A stretch of DNA of 64,000 nucleotides from contig NZ_JAGPXB010000016.1 of the NCBI RefSeq assembly GCF_018069925.1, forward strand, positions 1 through 64,000, read 5' to 3'. Shown piece after piece: positions 45,300-54,061 of this stretch (positions are counted from its first letter, which is position 1; each line of letters opens with the position of its first letter). The notes below the pieces were generated by a model. It was not told the DNA's origin. It searched no databases and was given only the letters and a program-made list of their open reading frames with translations. The translations under genes and the position numbers were made by a program. This DNA is from Flavobacterium erciyesense (lineage in GTDB: Bacteria > Bacteroidota > Bacteroidia > Flavobacteriales > Flavobacteriaceae).

Positions 45300-46880
45300 A
45301 TGACCCAAGAACAAATAAAGAATTTAGAAAAAGAATTGTGGGATGCCGCCGATGAACTAAGGGGTAATTCCAAACTAACGGCTGCCGAATACAAAGACCC
45401 TTTACTAGGTTTAGTACTTTTACGCTTTGCGCAAAATCGCTACGAAGATGCCAAAATTGCTTTAACTAATTCATTACCTATAAACCCAAGAACAGGCATA
45501 CAAAGGGAAGCCACCAAAGATGATTATGCAGCCGCGGGAGCCATTATGTTACCCGAAAAAGCAAAATACGATTTCCTTGCGGCGCTGCCTGAAAGTGAAG
45601 ATATTGCCGAAGCCATCAACAATGCGATGAAATTGATAGAGGCAGAATATCCTGATTTAGCGGGTATTCTTCCTAAAAGCTACCAAGAATTTGACGATAA
45701 ATTACTCCGTGATCTAGTACGTGTTTTTAATAAAGATGCAGTGCGAAATGCCAAAGGCGATGTTTTTGGTCGTATTTACGAATTTTTCTTGATGAAATTC
45801 TCCATGCAGGGAGCCGGTGCACAGGAAGGTGGAGAGTTTTTCACACCTCCGTCATTGGTAAGCTTGATTGTCAATTTCATTCAGCCCAATCACGGTATCA
45901 TACACGATCCCGCTTGCGGATCAGGAGGTATGTTCGTACAAACAGCTCATTTTATACAAGACCACGATAGCAAAAGTGTCAACGAGGCCATTACCGTATA
46001 TGGTACTGAGCTCAAGAGCAACAACGCCAAACTAGCCAAAATGAACTTAGCTATTCACGGTATTGAAGGTAAAATCATTGAAGGCAACAGTTTTTATACC
46101 AACCCACATAACCTTACGGGAAAATGCGACTTTGTAATGGCTAATCCTCCTTTTAATGTGGATAAGGTTGATGCCAAAAACAAATTCCTAGCCGAGGATG
46201 AGCGCCTTCCTTTTGGAGCGCCACTAACTGTTGCAGGTTCTATCGGGAACGGAAACTACCTCTGGATGCAATACTTTTATTCGTATTTGAACACTACAGG
46301 ACGTGCTGGTTTCGTCATGGCATCCTCAGCTACAGATGCAGGTAATGCCGAAAAAAGAATCCGTAAAGAACTGATAGAAACGGGAGCGGTAGAATGTATT
46401 GTATCGGTAGGAAACAACTTTTTCTACACCCGCTCTTTGCCTTGTCATGTTTGGTTTTACAACAAAGGCAAAAAACCAGAGAACAAAAACAAAATCCTGA
46501 TGATCGATGCGCGCAATACGTATCGTAAAGTAACCACAACAATTAGTGATTTTAGCGACGATCAACTGGAAGGACTCACCGCCATCATGCAACTTTTCCG
46601 TGGCGAGAAACCAGAAGTAAAAGCTAACAATGCATGGTTTAACGAAAAGTTTCCAACAGGAAAATACGAAGATGTAGAAGGCCTCTGCAAAATTGTAGAT
46701 GTAGAAGAAGTAGCCGCACAGGATTACAGCCTTACGCCCGGGCGTTATGTAGGTGTAGTCGTTGATATGGATATGGATTTTGATTACCAAGGCCGCATAA
46801 CCGAAATTCATAAAGAGTTGGCAACTTTGAATAAAGAAGCGATTCAATTGATGCAACAAATTCAAAGCGTGCAGTTATGA
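45300..46880 (+). CDS. hsdM: Type I restriction-modification methyltransferase subunit
   Basis: This 526-residue N6-adenine methyltransferase has an N-terminal HsdM helical domain (LEKELWDAADELRGNSKLTA). The SAM-binding motif is HDPACGSGGMFVQT and the catalytic motif is VMANPPFNVD. With HsdS it methylates, and with HsdR it restricts, a bipartite target. Its stop overlaps the hsdS start (ATGA at 46877-46880). Confidence 0.96.
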   Translation: MTQEQIKNLEKELWDAADELRGNSKLTAAEYKDPLLGLVLLRFAQNRYEDAKIALTNSLPINPRTGIQREATKDDYAAAGAIMLPEKAKYDFLAALPESEDIAEAINNAMKLIEAEYPDLAGILPKSYQEFDDKLLRDLVRVFNKDAVRNAKGDVFGRIYEFFLMKFSMQGAGAQEGGEFFTPPSLVSLIVNFIQPNHGIIHDPACGSGGMFVQTAHFIQDHDSKSVNEAITVYGTELKSNNAKLAKMNLAIHGIEGKIIEGNSFYTNPHNLTGKCDFVMANPPFNVDKVDAKNKFLAEDERLPFGAPLTVAGSIGNGNYLWMQYFYSYLNTTGRAGFVMASSATDAGNAEKRIRKELIETGAVECIVSVGNNFFYTRSLPCHVWFYNKGKKPENKNKILMIDARNTYRKVTTTISDFSDDQLEGLTAIMQLFRGEKPEVKANNAWFNEKFPTGKYEDVEGLCKIVDVEEVAAQDYSLTPGRYVGVVVDMDMDFDYQGRITEIHKELATLNKEAIQLMQQIQSVQL

Positions 46881-48058
46881 GAGAGGGATGGAGAGAGGTT
46901 GAAATAGGAGATATTTGTATCATTAAAGGAGGGAAAAGACTGCCTAAGGGGCATGATTTGCAGGCAGGAATAACAAGTCATCCATATATAAGAGCCAGAG
47001 ATATAAAGGAAGGCAAAATAAATTTTGATCAACCTGTTTATATAAACGAGAATACATTTTCACTAATTAAAAATTATACTGTAAATGAAGGAGATATCAT
47101 TCTTACTATAGCGGGAACAATTGGCGAAACCGCTATGGTTGATGACAAATTTAACGGTGCGAGCCTAACTGAAAATGCGGTCAAATTAATTTGTAACAAA
47201 GAATTAATTTTCAAATTATTTTTAAAATATACTTTTAGAACACAAAGTATTTATGATAATTTCATAAATATTGCTTCTGGTTCTGCACAACCCAAGCTAG
47301 GTATTTATAAGATACAAAAAACAAAAATCCAACTTCCACCACTACAAACCCAACGTAAAATAGCTTCCATCTTATCTTCTTATGATGATTTAATTGAAAA
47401 TAACCTCAAGCGCATCAAATTATTAGAAGAAAAAGCCCAACTCACGTATGAGGAATGGTTTGTAAAAATGCGTTTTCCAGGTTATGAAACGGCAGTATTT
47501 GATGATGTAACGGGATTGCCTGAGGGGTGGGAGAAGAAAACTATTGGGGAATTTGTTACACTGAGCTATGGTAAAGCATTAAAGGCTGATACCAGAATAG
47601 AAGGAATATTTAATGTATATGGTTCTTCTGGAATAGTTGGTACCCATGAAAGGGCAATAGTAAAAGGGCCTGGTGTTATAGTAGGAAGAAAGGGAAATGT
47701 TGGATCCGTATTTTGGGAAGAAAATGATTTTTTTCCAATCGATACAGTTTATTATGTTGTATCTGAAATAAGTTTATATTTTATTTTCTTCAATTTACTG
47801 AGCCAAACCTTTGTTAATAACGACGCAGCTGTACCTGGACTAAATCGCAGTTCTGCATATTTAAAACAAACATTTCTTCCTGAATCTAATATTCTCAAAG
47901 AATTTGATCATCTCGTTAAACCAATTTTTGATTTAAAACAATCATTACAATCTCAAAACCGACTTCTCAAAGAAGCACGAGATATTTTATTGCCAAGGTT
48001 AATGAGCGGGATGATTGATGTTGATCAATTGCAAATGGAAACGATACAAACTAGCTAA
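46877..48058 (+). CDS. hsdS: Type I restriction specificity subunit
   Basis: This 393-residue protein has two target-recognition domains, starting WREVEIGDICIIKGGKRLPK and WEKKTIGEFVTLSYGKALKA. Each is followed by a conserved coiled-coil spacer (PPLQTQRKIASILSSYDDLI and the C-terminal LVKPIFDLKQSLQSQNRLLK). It decides the DNA sequence recognised by the complex. Both half-sites look intact. Confidence 0.95.
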   Translation: MREGWREVEIGDICIIKGGKRLPKGHDLQAGITSHPYIRARDIKEGKINFDQPVYINENTFSLIKNYTVNEGDIILTIAGTIGETAMVDDKFNGASLTENAVKLICNKELIFKLFLKYTFRTQSIYDNFINIASGSAQPKLGIYKIQKTKIQLPPLQTQRKIASILSSYDDLIENNLKRIKLLEEKAQLTYEEWFVKMRFPGYETAVFDDVTGLPEGWEKKTIGEFVTLSYGKALKADTRIEGIFNVYGSSGIVGTHERAIVKGPGVIVGRKGNVGSVFWEENDFFPIDTVYYVVSEISLYFIFFNLLSQTFVNNDAAVPGLNRSSAYLKQTFLPESNILKEFDHLVKPIFDLKQSLQSQNRLLKEARDILLPRLMSGMIDVDQLQMETIQTS

Positions 48059-48067
48059 AAAAAAAAC

Positions 48068-48976
48068 TTGGAAACACCGATATATACCAAACATACATTA
48101 GAAGAATTGGTTAACGCGTACTCTGAAGTGAAAGGAGATGCTGAATTTGCCAATTACTTTATAGAACAATACAACCAAGCATTTAAGGTTTATACTGGAA
48201 ATGTGGATGAGGAGGGTACACCTGCAGAACGAGCATTAAATTTTTGTTTTAAATATTACATGCCTATCTTATTGCAACAGCTTGACAAAGGACATTCAGC
48301 AAAGTGGGCTCATGAATTTGCATCGTCTAGTCAAATAGAAGAGGATGTTATTATATCTGAAGCATATGATGAGATAAAAAAAAATGACACATTATGGGCT
48401 CAGAATGAACTTATCATTCTTTGTAAATCATTAGGAATTACAGATCCGATGCAGGTAAATTATTATATTAATTTAATTGACATAGGAGTTCTTTCTGAAA
48501 AAGCTGTCCACAGGTCTAAAGCCTATATTGATATATTTAACAAGGAGCTAGCAAAGGGCAAGTCTTTTTTGTACTCACAAGTATATGCAAATGAGAAAGC
48601 AGCGGGGTTTTATTCTGAAGTATATTGTAGGGCCTATGCATGGGCTTTTGAAGAAACGGTACTGAAAAGCAAGTCTGAAAGTTTCAGATATATATTTACC
48701 TGTAATTTTGCCGAGATCATAGCTGAAAATTATCATGATCTTGAGCAAGCAATGAATGATGATGACTTTTACTTTTATGTCAATCCAATTATTGCAAGCG
48801 CACAAGCAACTGATTTTATCGAAACTCACGAAGTTGAGAATCCAGAAAAATTCAGAACTCTTTATGTCGATATCTTTGAAAAAATAAATACTCTAGACCA
48901 ATCACCTCTGTTACAAATAGAGAAAGATATCGATGAAGAGGTGTTGAAATTGACATTGGAGAAATTGAAAAAATAG
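48068..48976 (+). CDS. Unknown helical-repeat protein inside type I RM locus
   Basis: This 302-residue protein has a TTG start at 48068, nine bases after the hsdS stop; no better start lies near. It appears all-helical, with repeated Ala/Tyr-rich patterns (GHSAKWAHEFASSSQIEEDV; SFLYSQVYANEKAAGFYSEV; YAWAFEETVLKSKSESFRYI). No catalytic motif or membrane segment is seen. Its place between hsdS and hsdR suggests a role in restriction or its control, but I do not recognise the family. Confidence 0.65.
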   Translation: METPIYTKHTLEELVNAYSEVKGDAEFANYFIEQYNQAFKVYTGNVDEEGTPAERALNFCFKYYMPILLQQLDKGHSAKWAHEFASSSQIEEDVIISEAYDEIKKNDTLWAQNELIILCKSLGITDPMQVNYYINLIDIGVLSEKAVHRSKAYIDIFNKELAKGKSFLYSQVYANEKAAGFYSEVYCRAYAWAFEETVLKSKSESFRYIFTCNFAEIIAENYHDLEQAMNDDDFYFYVNPIIASAQATDFIETHEVENPEKFRTLYVDIFEKINTLDQSPLLQIEKDIDEEVLKLTLEKLKK

Positions 48977-49092
48977 GTCTATTAACCATTAAAACCTCAA
49001 AGCAACTGGAGATATTAACTGTCAATATTAATGGGTGAGGTGATTGATGGGTATGAATATAAAAAAGATATTTTACAAAAAAACTAAGTAAT

Positions 49093-50004
49093 ATGACCGA
49101 GAATAAGTGGTTGTTTAAAGGAGAATTTAGAGATATGAAAGGTATCATTCTAGAATCTCGTGGTGGGGCAAAAAAATCAAATGCACAACGAAATCCTGAT
49201 TATAAGTTACTACTGCAATACACTTTAGAAACTTTAAAAAATAGTGCTGCAAAAGATATTGAGATTTACATTGCATCTGCAACTAATTCAAAATATCCTA
49301 ATCTCTCGGATCGATTATTATCTATAGATGGTGCATCTAAAATTGATTTTGCTACAATTGATATTGATACGTTTATAACAAAACTAAGCAAGGAAATTAG
49401 ATTGTCTGGACAATCTGGAACGGAAAAAGGCGGAAATAGCACAAAAAGACTCTTTTTTCATATCAATGCTATTGAAACTGATATTTTACCAATAATAAAT
49501 GACGTAAAAGATAAAGATAAATCCAAATCACTTGATATAAAGCAGCAAGTAAAAATGGCTTTGGAAAATTTTAAATTTGACTTTAAGCGAAATAAAAATC
49601 TAATTACGGCTGATCTAAAATTGCAGGTAACTCATTTACAAAAAGGTCTTAAAGATTATTTAGGAACAACTTTTGAAGATTACCAATGGCAAACAGAATT
49701 CAAACCTGATACAAACAGGAAAGATAGTATTGATATTTATGGATATAACAAAGTGCTTGATATGTACATAGTTGTAGAGCTTGATCCGCATAGAGCAGAT
49801 AGTATTGCCAAAAAGTTTGTTTCTCGCTTAGCGATGATGGTAAATAACAATTTGTTATATGTTGCCTACTTATATCCTGGAACCGATAAAATGCCTGTTA
49901 ATGAAGCGTATAAGTATTTGGGTGATTGCGAAACGATACTAGACGTTTTAAATACAAATTCGGATATAAAAAAACAGTTTTTGGGATTCTTTTTAGAACA
50001 ATAA
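49093..50004 (+). CDS. Probable PD-(D/E)XK nuclease-fold protein inside type I RM locus
   Basis: This 303-residue protein has a C-terminal third with the layout of a PD-(D/E)XK core: an Asp in RKDSIDIYGYNK, then the strand YIVVELDPHRADSIAKKFVS with the E-x-D/K-like segment. The N-terminal part (EFRDMKGIILESRGGAKKSN) is not recognised. It may be an extra nuclease or a DNA-binding accessory of the restriction locus. The assignment rests on pattern only. Confidence 0.55.
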   Translation: MTENKWLFKGEFRDMKGIILESRGGAKKSNAQRNPDYKLLLQYTLETLKNSAAKDIEIYIASATNSKYPNLSDRLLSIDGASKIDFATIDIDTFITKLSKEIRLSGQSGTEKGGNSTKRLFFHINAIETDILPIINDVKDKDKSKSLDIKQQVKMALENFKFDFKRNKNLITADLKLQVTHLQKGLKDYLGTTFEDYQWQTEFKPDTNRKDSIDIYGYNKVLDMYIVVELDPHRADSIAKKFVSRLAMMVNNNLLYVAYLYPGTDKMPVNEAYKYLGDCETILDVLNTNSDIKKQFLGFFLEQ

Positions 50005-50070
50005 ATTTTGGTTTTAAGTAATGGATAAAGATGCGGCTAAGAATCATCAAAAATCGAAATAAGTATACAA

Positions 50071-50634
50071 ATGAAAAAAGTAGTTTATCTATTTGATAGA
50101 ACTCAAATTGAAAATTTAGATTTTATCGGCTTGATGAATTTCAAGTCTTACTATTTACAGCTATTAAATGATAATCCATTTCCAGAACCTCCTAAGTCGG
50201 GATCCTTTCATGATGTAATAACTTACCTCAAAAGAAAAAATCAATCGCAAGCATTAAAAATAGGTGCATATGAAAACATAACGGTTTTTGAAGCTGCGAA
50301 TCGTATTGCATCAGATCTTATTATCATCAATGGTTTATTACAATTGGTCGAGAAGAACAAAAATTTAAAAAATGCTTTATTTACGCTTCGCTTAGGCACT
50401 ACCCATCATGTCGGCAAAGGAGATTTCACTATCAATTGTAATGGTGAAGAATTAGAAGGCGAAGCATTTAATGTTGCACCTTCTTTTTTGAAACAAAAAT
50501 TGAGAAACACTATTAATAAATGGAAACATAATCACCAATTAAAATATATATTGGTTAATACAGAGGCTTTTGAGTTTGTAGGGCATTCAAAAATAGATGA
50601 AAGGGTTTTTAAAGTTGAAAATTGGCACGAATAA
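50071..50634 (+). CDS. Unknown protein inside type I RM locus
   Basis: This 187-residue soluble protein starts KKVVYLFDRTQIENLDFIGL. It has a conserved-looking stretch FTLRLGTTHHVGKGDFTINC and ends with an aromatic tail. No known motif is seen. It lies three bases before the first DUF262 gene, suggesting that the products work together. Confidence 0.65.
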   Translation: MKKVVYLFDRTQIENLDFIGLMNFKSYYLQLLNDNPFPEPPKSGSFHDVITYLKRKNQSQALKIGAYENITVFEAANRIASDLIIINGLLQLVEKNKNLKNALFTLRLGTTHHVGKGDFTINCNGEELEGEAFNVAPSFLKQKLRNTINKWKHNHQLKYILVNTEAFEFVGHSKIDERVFKVENWHE

Positions 50635-50637
50635 AAT

Positions 50638-52110
50638 ATGAGCGAAATATTGCAAATTGAAAATAACCAAAATCAAAAACAATATCAAGAACTTCTTCTT
50701 GAAGTAGGGACAATAAGCACTACTGAATTTTTTGATACAGATACCTTTGTTACTTTACCAGATTATCAACGTCCTTATGTATGGAATACAGAGAAATTAA
50801 AGCAACTTCTAAAAGATTTTAAAGATCATTTTTTTACTATTGATGGATTTAATGACAACGCACCTCATTATTATTTAGGTTGTGTGTTACTATATCAAAG
50901 AAGCCAAAATGAATTTGAAATTATTGATGGACAACAGCGCATTACGAGCTTGCTTATTCTTGATCATTCCTGGAATGAAGGCGAAAGCTACCTTTCTCAA
51001 AAGAAGTGGAATTTAGAATATAGCTCGATGCTTTCTACAGCTGTCATTAAACAAAATTACAGCTATTTAAAGGAAAATGTAGACCTACAAATCAAAAAAC
51101 ATATAAAGTTTATTTTCTCCAAATTGGTCTTTACAGTTATAAAAACTAACTCAGAGGATGAAGCTTTTACATTCTTTGACAGTCAAAATAGTCGCGGTGT
51201 TAGTTTAAGTGCTGTTGATTTTTTAAAATCGTATCATTTAAGGGAACTAAAAGGTAAAGAAGATTTACAACGTCTATTTGCTAAACAATGGGATAGTAAT
51301 AATAAAGCGCAATTTTTAACAGAGTTGTTTGATTTAATACTTTGGAGAAGCAGAAGTTGGAAAGGAAGTGTACTAACATTTGAAAACAAAGATGCAATTT
51401 TAAAAGATTTTCAAAAGAAAACAATAAAAGAGAAAAACAATGATGTTATTCGTTTGTATCCTAATATATTCAATGCTCTAGCAAATCAATTGGCTTATGA
51501 TTCAGAAGTTGGCGCAAGTATTCGTCCAAATATTTTAAATCTTCAAACAAGAGCTTCTGACTATCCATTTTCAATACGCCAACCCATTCAAAAAGGAATT
51601 GGATTTTTCCTGTATACTGAAAAATATTATGCGATTTACAATCAATTGTTTTTTAAGAAAAATAGTAAACATTTTACAAAAGTTTATGATAAATTACTTT
51701 CGCAAAACAGCAACTATCTAAAAACATTTTTTAGATTAGCTAGTGTTGTATATTATGACAAGTTTAAAGACGATCATTTAATAGCTTTTGCTCTGTGGAT
51801 GGATTATTTACTGGGTAGCTATCGTATCAACCAGAAGACTATAGTGACTCAAACAGTGCTAAAAATTTTAAAAGAGAATTCTCAAAATCTATTAGATGTT
51901 ATTGAAATGGCATATCGTCCAGAAGAAGTGTTTCATTTTATAAGATCAATTACTAATGATAATCATTACGGTACAGACTTAACAAATGATGCTAGACATG
52001 GTGTTAGGATGACTTACCAAAATGCCAATTTCTCTTTTTACAAAAAAGAAAACAACACTAAATTAACATCAAAAAAGAGCTGGATATATGAATATCTTGA
52101 AACCAAGTAA
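50638..52110 (+). CDS. DUF262 protein without HNH tail (GmrS-like)
   Basis: This 490-residue protein has a DUF262 ParB/sulfiredoxin-like domain with YQRPYVWNTEKLKQLLKDF, YYLGCVLLYQ and the nucleotide-binding FEIIDGQQRITSLLI, followed by FTFFDSQNSRGVSLSAVDFL. Unlike the next protein it does not show a DUF1524 HNH signature at its end. DUF262 proteins are the NTP-sensing part of GmrSD-type modification-dependent (type IV) restriction. It overlaps the next DUF262 gene by 23 bases. Confidence 0.85.
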   Translation: MSEILQIENNQNQKQYQELLLEVGTISTTEFFDTDTFVTLPDYQRPYVWNTEKLKQLLKDFKDHFFTIDGFNDNAPHYYLGCVLLYQRSQNEFEIIDGQQRITSLLILDHSWNEGESYLSQKKWNLEYSSMLSTAVIKQNYSYLKENVDLQIKKHIKFIFSKLVFTVIKTNSEDEAFTFFDSQNSRGVSLSAVDFLKSYHLRELKGKEDLQRLFAKQWDSNNKAQFLTELFDLILWRSRSWKGSVLTFENKDAILKDFQKKTIKEKNNDVIRLYPNIFNALANQLAYDSEVGASIRPNILNLQTRASDYPFSIRQPIQKGIGFFLYTEKYYAIYNQLFFKKNSKHFTKVYDKLLSQNSNYLKTFFRLASVVYYDKFKDDHLIAFALWMDYLLGSYRINQKTIVTQTVLKILKENSQNLLDVIEMAYRPEEVFHFIRSITNDNHYGTDLTNDARHGVRMTYQNANFSFYKKENNTKLTSKKSWIYEYLETK

Positions 52111-54058
52111 ACAACTGCCTATTGTCTCCACAGATATTACTTTAGAAAAAGTGGTAGCAAACGAGAATTTATATAATATTCCTATTTACCAGCGTTTATA
52201 TGTTTGGGGAAATGATCAAATTAATACGCTTTTAGAAGATTTATTTAAAGCTTTTGAAGAAGACCAACCTAAATATTACTTAGGAGGTATAATGGTTACT
52301 CAAAACGATGAAAAACTTGATTTAATTGATGGGCAACAACGATTTACCACTCTTTGGTTAATTAGTAAAATACTTGGTCATGATTTAGTCCATTTTCAAA
52401 ATTACACTTTAAATAAGCTACAAAAATCTAGAATTAGTTTTTCAGTACGTGATTTCGCCAATCGTTATTTTGATTCGAATAATTCAGAGCTCATTTTAAC
52501 AAAAGAAGAATGGGAAGAATTACAACCCATTTCATCAGGAGAAGAACTTATTAAAACATTCGTTAATAAATTAACGGTGGAAAATAGAAAAGATTTTGCA
52601 GCATTTATTTATAAAAAAGTTTTTTTGGTTGCTACTCACATGCCTGAGGAAACAGATGAAAACAAAGTTTTTGAAGCAATGAATAATCGTGGTGTACAAT
52701 TACAGCAACATGAAATTTTAAAATCAACATTGTTGAGCGCTTTAAAAGGTAACAAAACCGAGATGCATCGGTATAGTTTGTTGTGGGACGCTTGTTCTAT
52801 AATGGATGAATATTTAGAAAAAAACATTAAAATTGTCGCTAACTTAAATTGGAAAAATTTATTTGCTAAAGTGACGGATGAATCAGAAAAAATCGTTCAA
52901 CTTCCAATCGATATTCACTCCAGATTGACAAAGGAATATTTAGAAGTAAAACAAAGAAATTTACTTTCTATTTTAAGTGAAGACATAAATGATACAGATT
53001 TACAACAGCTCGGAAATACTGAAGCAATTCTAAATGATTATGAATCTGGAAAAGTGAGAAGTATAATTAATTTCCCTATGCTTTTGTTACATACATTACG
53101 TATATTTCAGCATAGGTATAAAGATATTATTAATACTGAGGACAGTGCAGAAGTAAAAGGAAAAGACTTAATTGAAATTTTTAAAAAACACAATCATTAT
53201 TTTGCAGAACCCACTGATGTTAAAATCTTTATTGATTTACTTTGGGAGATAAGAAAGAACTTTGACCGACATATTATCAAATGGGTTAGTGTTGAAGAAA
53301 ATAATGAAGAGGTGCATCTAATTAAAAAGTTATACCAAAACGAAACTGCTTTTCAAAGAAAAGCACCTACAGCAAATGAGGGTTTTGCTTTACTTCAAAG
53401 TATGCTTTATCATTCACAACAAATAATTACACATTATTGGTTGACACCGCTTTTAAATAAAATGCTTGATGTTGAAGATACAGATGAGCTTTATGCCTAT
53501 TTGGAAAAATTGGATAATGCCATGTTTTGTAGTAAAAAACGTGATTTAAGAACAATGAGTTATGAAATGATGTTTTATAATGATGAAGATCTTGTAGGTG
53601 ATTTTACTTTCGCTAAAACTGTTTTAAATTCCTCCTATGGAACGGGTTACCCAAGTTATTGGTTTTATAAAACAGAGTATATTCTGTGGAAAAACAGAAA
53701 AGATTTAAAGTGCGAACATTGGCAGGAGTATAGAATGACTGCTAAGAATTCAGTTGAGCATATTTCACCTCAAAATCCTAAGCCAGAAGAAATAAACATT
53801 GTGTTCAGTCATGATGATGATCAAACAACTATTCAAACAAAAAAGGATGATTTTGGAAATTTAGTTTTACTATCTCCTGGAATGAATTCAGAATATAGCA
53901 ACAAAACCTACAATGTAAAACGAGCTGAATTTCGAGATAAAAAACGTCTTGATTCACTAAAATCTGATTTAATTTTCCAAAACGATAGTTGGAATTGGGG
54001 TCTGTGTGAAATACATAGAGTTAAAATTATAAATTTATTTGAAAATCATATTCAATAA
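52088..54058 (+). CDS. DUF262-DUF1524 (GmrSD-like) restriction protein
   Basis: This 656-residue protein has an N-terminal DUF262 domain (IYQRLYVWGNDQINTLLEDL; YYLGGIMVTQ; LIDGQQRFTTLWLI) followed by AMNNRGVQLQQHEILKSTLL. The C-terminal DUF1524 HNH nuclease has NSVEHISPQNPKPEE and DFGNLVLLSPGMNSEYSNKT. This is the architecture of GmrSD-type enzymes that cut modified (for example glycosylated-hydroxymethylcytosine) phage DNA. It is paired with the DUF262-only gene upstream and placed directly before hsdR. Confidence 0.88.
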   Translation: MNILKPSKQLPIVSTDITLEKVVANENLYNIPIYQRLYVWGNDQINTLLEDLFKAFEEDQPKYYLGGIMVTQNDEKLDLIDGQQRFTTLWLISKILGHDLVHFQNYTLNKLQKSRISFSVRDFANRYFDSNNSELILTKEEWEELQPISSGEELIKTFVNKLTVENRKDFAAFIYKKVFLVATHMPEETDENKVFEAMNNRGVQLQQHEILKSTLLSALKGNKTEMHRYSLLWDACSIMDEYLEKNIKIVANLNWKNLFAKVTDESEKIVQLPIDIHSRLTKEYLEVKQRNLLSILSEDINDTDLQQLGNTEAILNDYESGKVRSIINFPMLLLHTLRIFQHRYKDIINTEDSAEVKGKDLIEIFKKHNHYFAEPTDVKIFIDLLWEIRKNFDRHIIKWVSVEENNEEVHLIKKLYQNETAFQRKAPTANEGFALLQSMLYHSQQIITHYWLTPLLNKMLDVEDTDELYAYLEKLDNAMFCSKKRDLRTMSYEMMFYNDEDLVGDFTFAKTVLNSSYGTGYPSYWFYKTEYILWKNRKDLKCEHWQEYRMTAKNSVEHISPQNPKPEEINIVFSHDDDQTTIQTKKDDFGNLVLLSPGMNSEYSNKTYNVKRAEFRDKKRLDSLKSDLIFQNDSWNWGLCEIHRVKIINLFENHIQ

Positions 54059-54061
54059 TCA

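Noticed and set aside
46326..46865. Minus-strand ORF of 179 codons inside hsdM
   Set aside because: Antisense to the well-conserved HsdM C-terminus and without recognisable protein features.
49053..49091. Micro-ORF MNIKKIFYKKTK before the PD-(D/E)XK gene
   Set aside because: Only 12 codons, with no repeat or conservation evidence.
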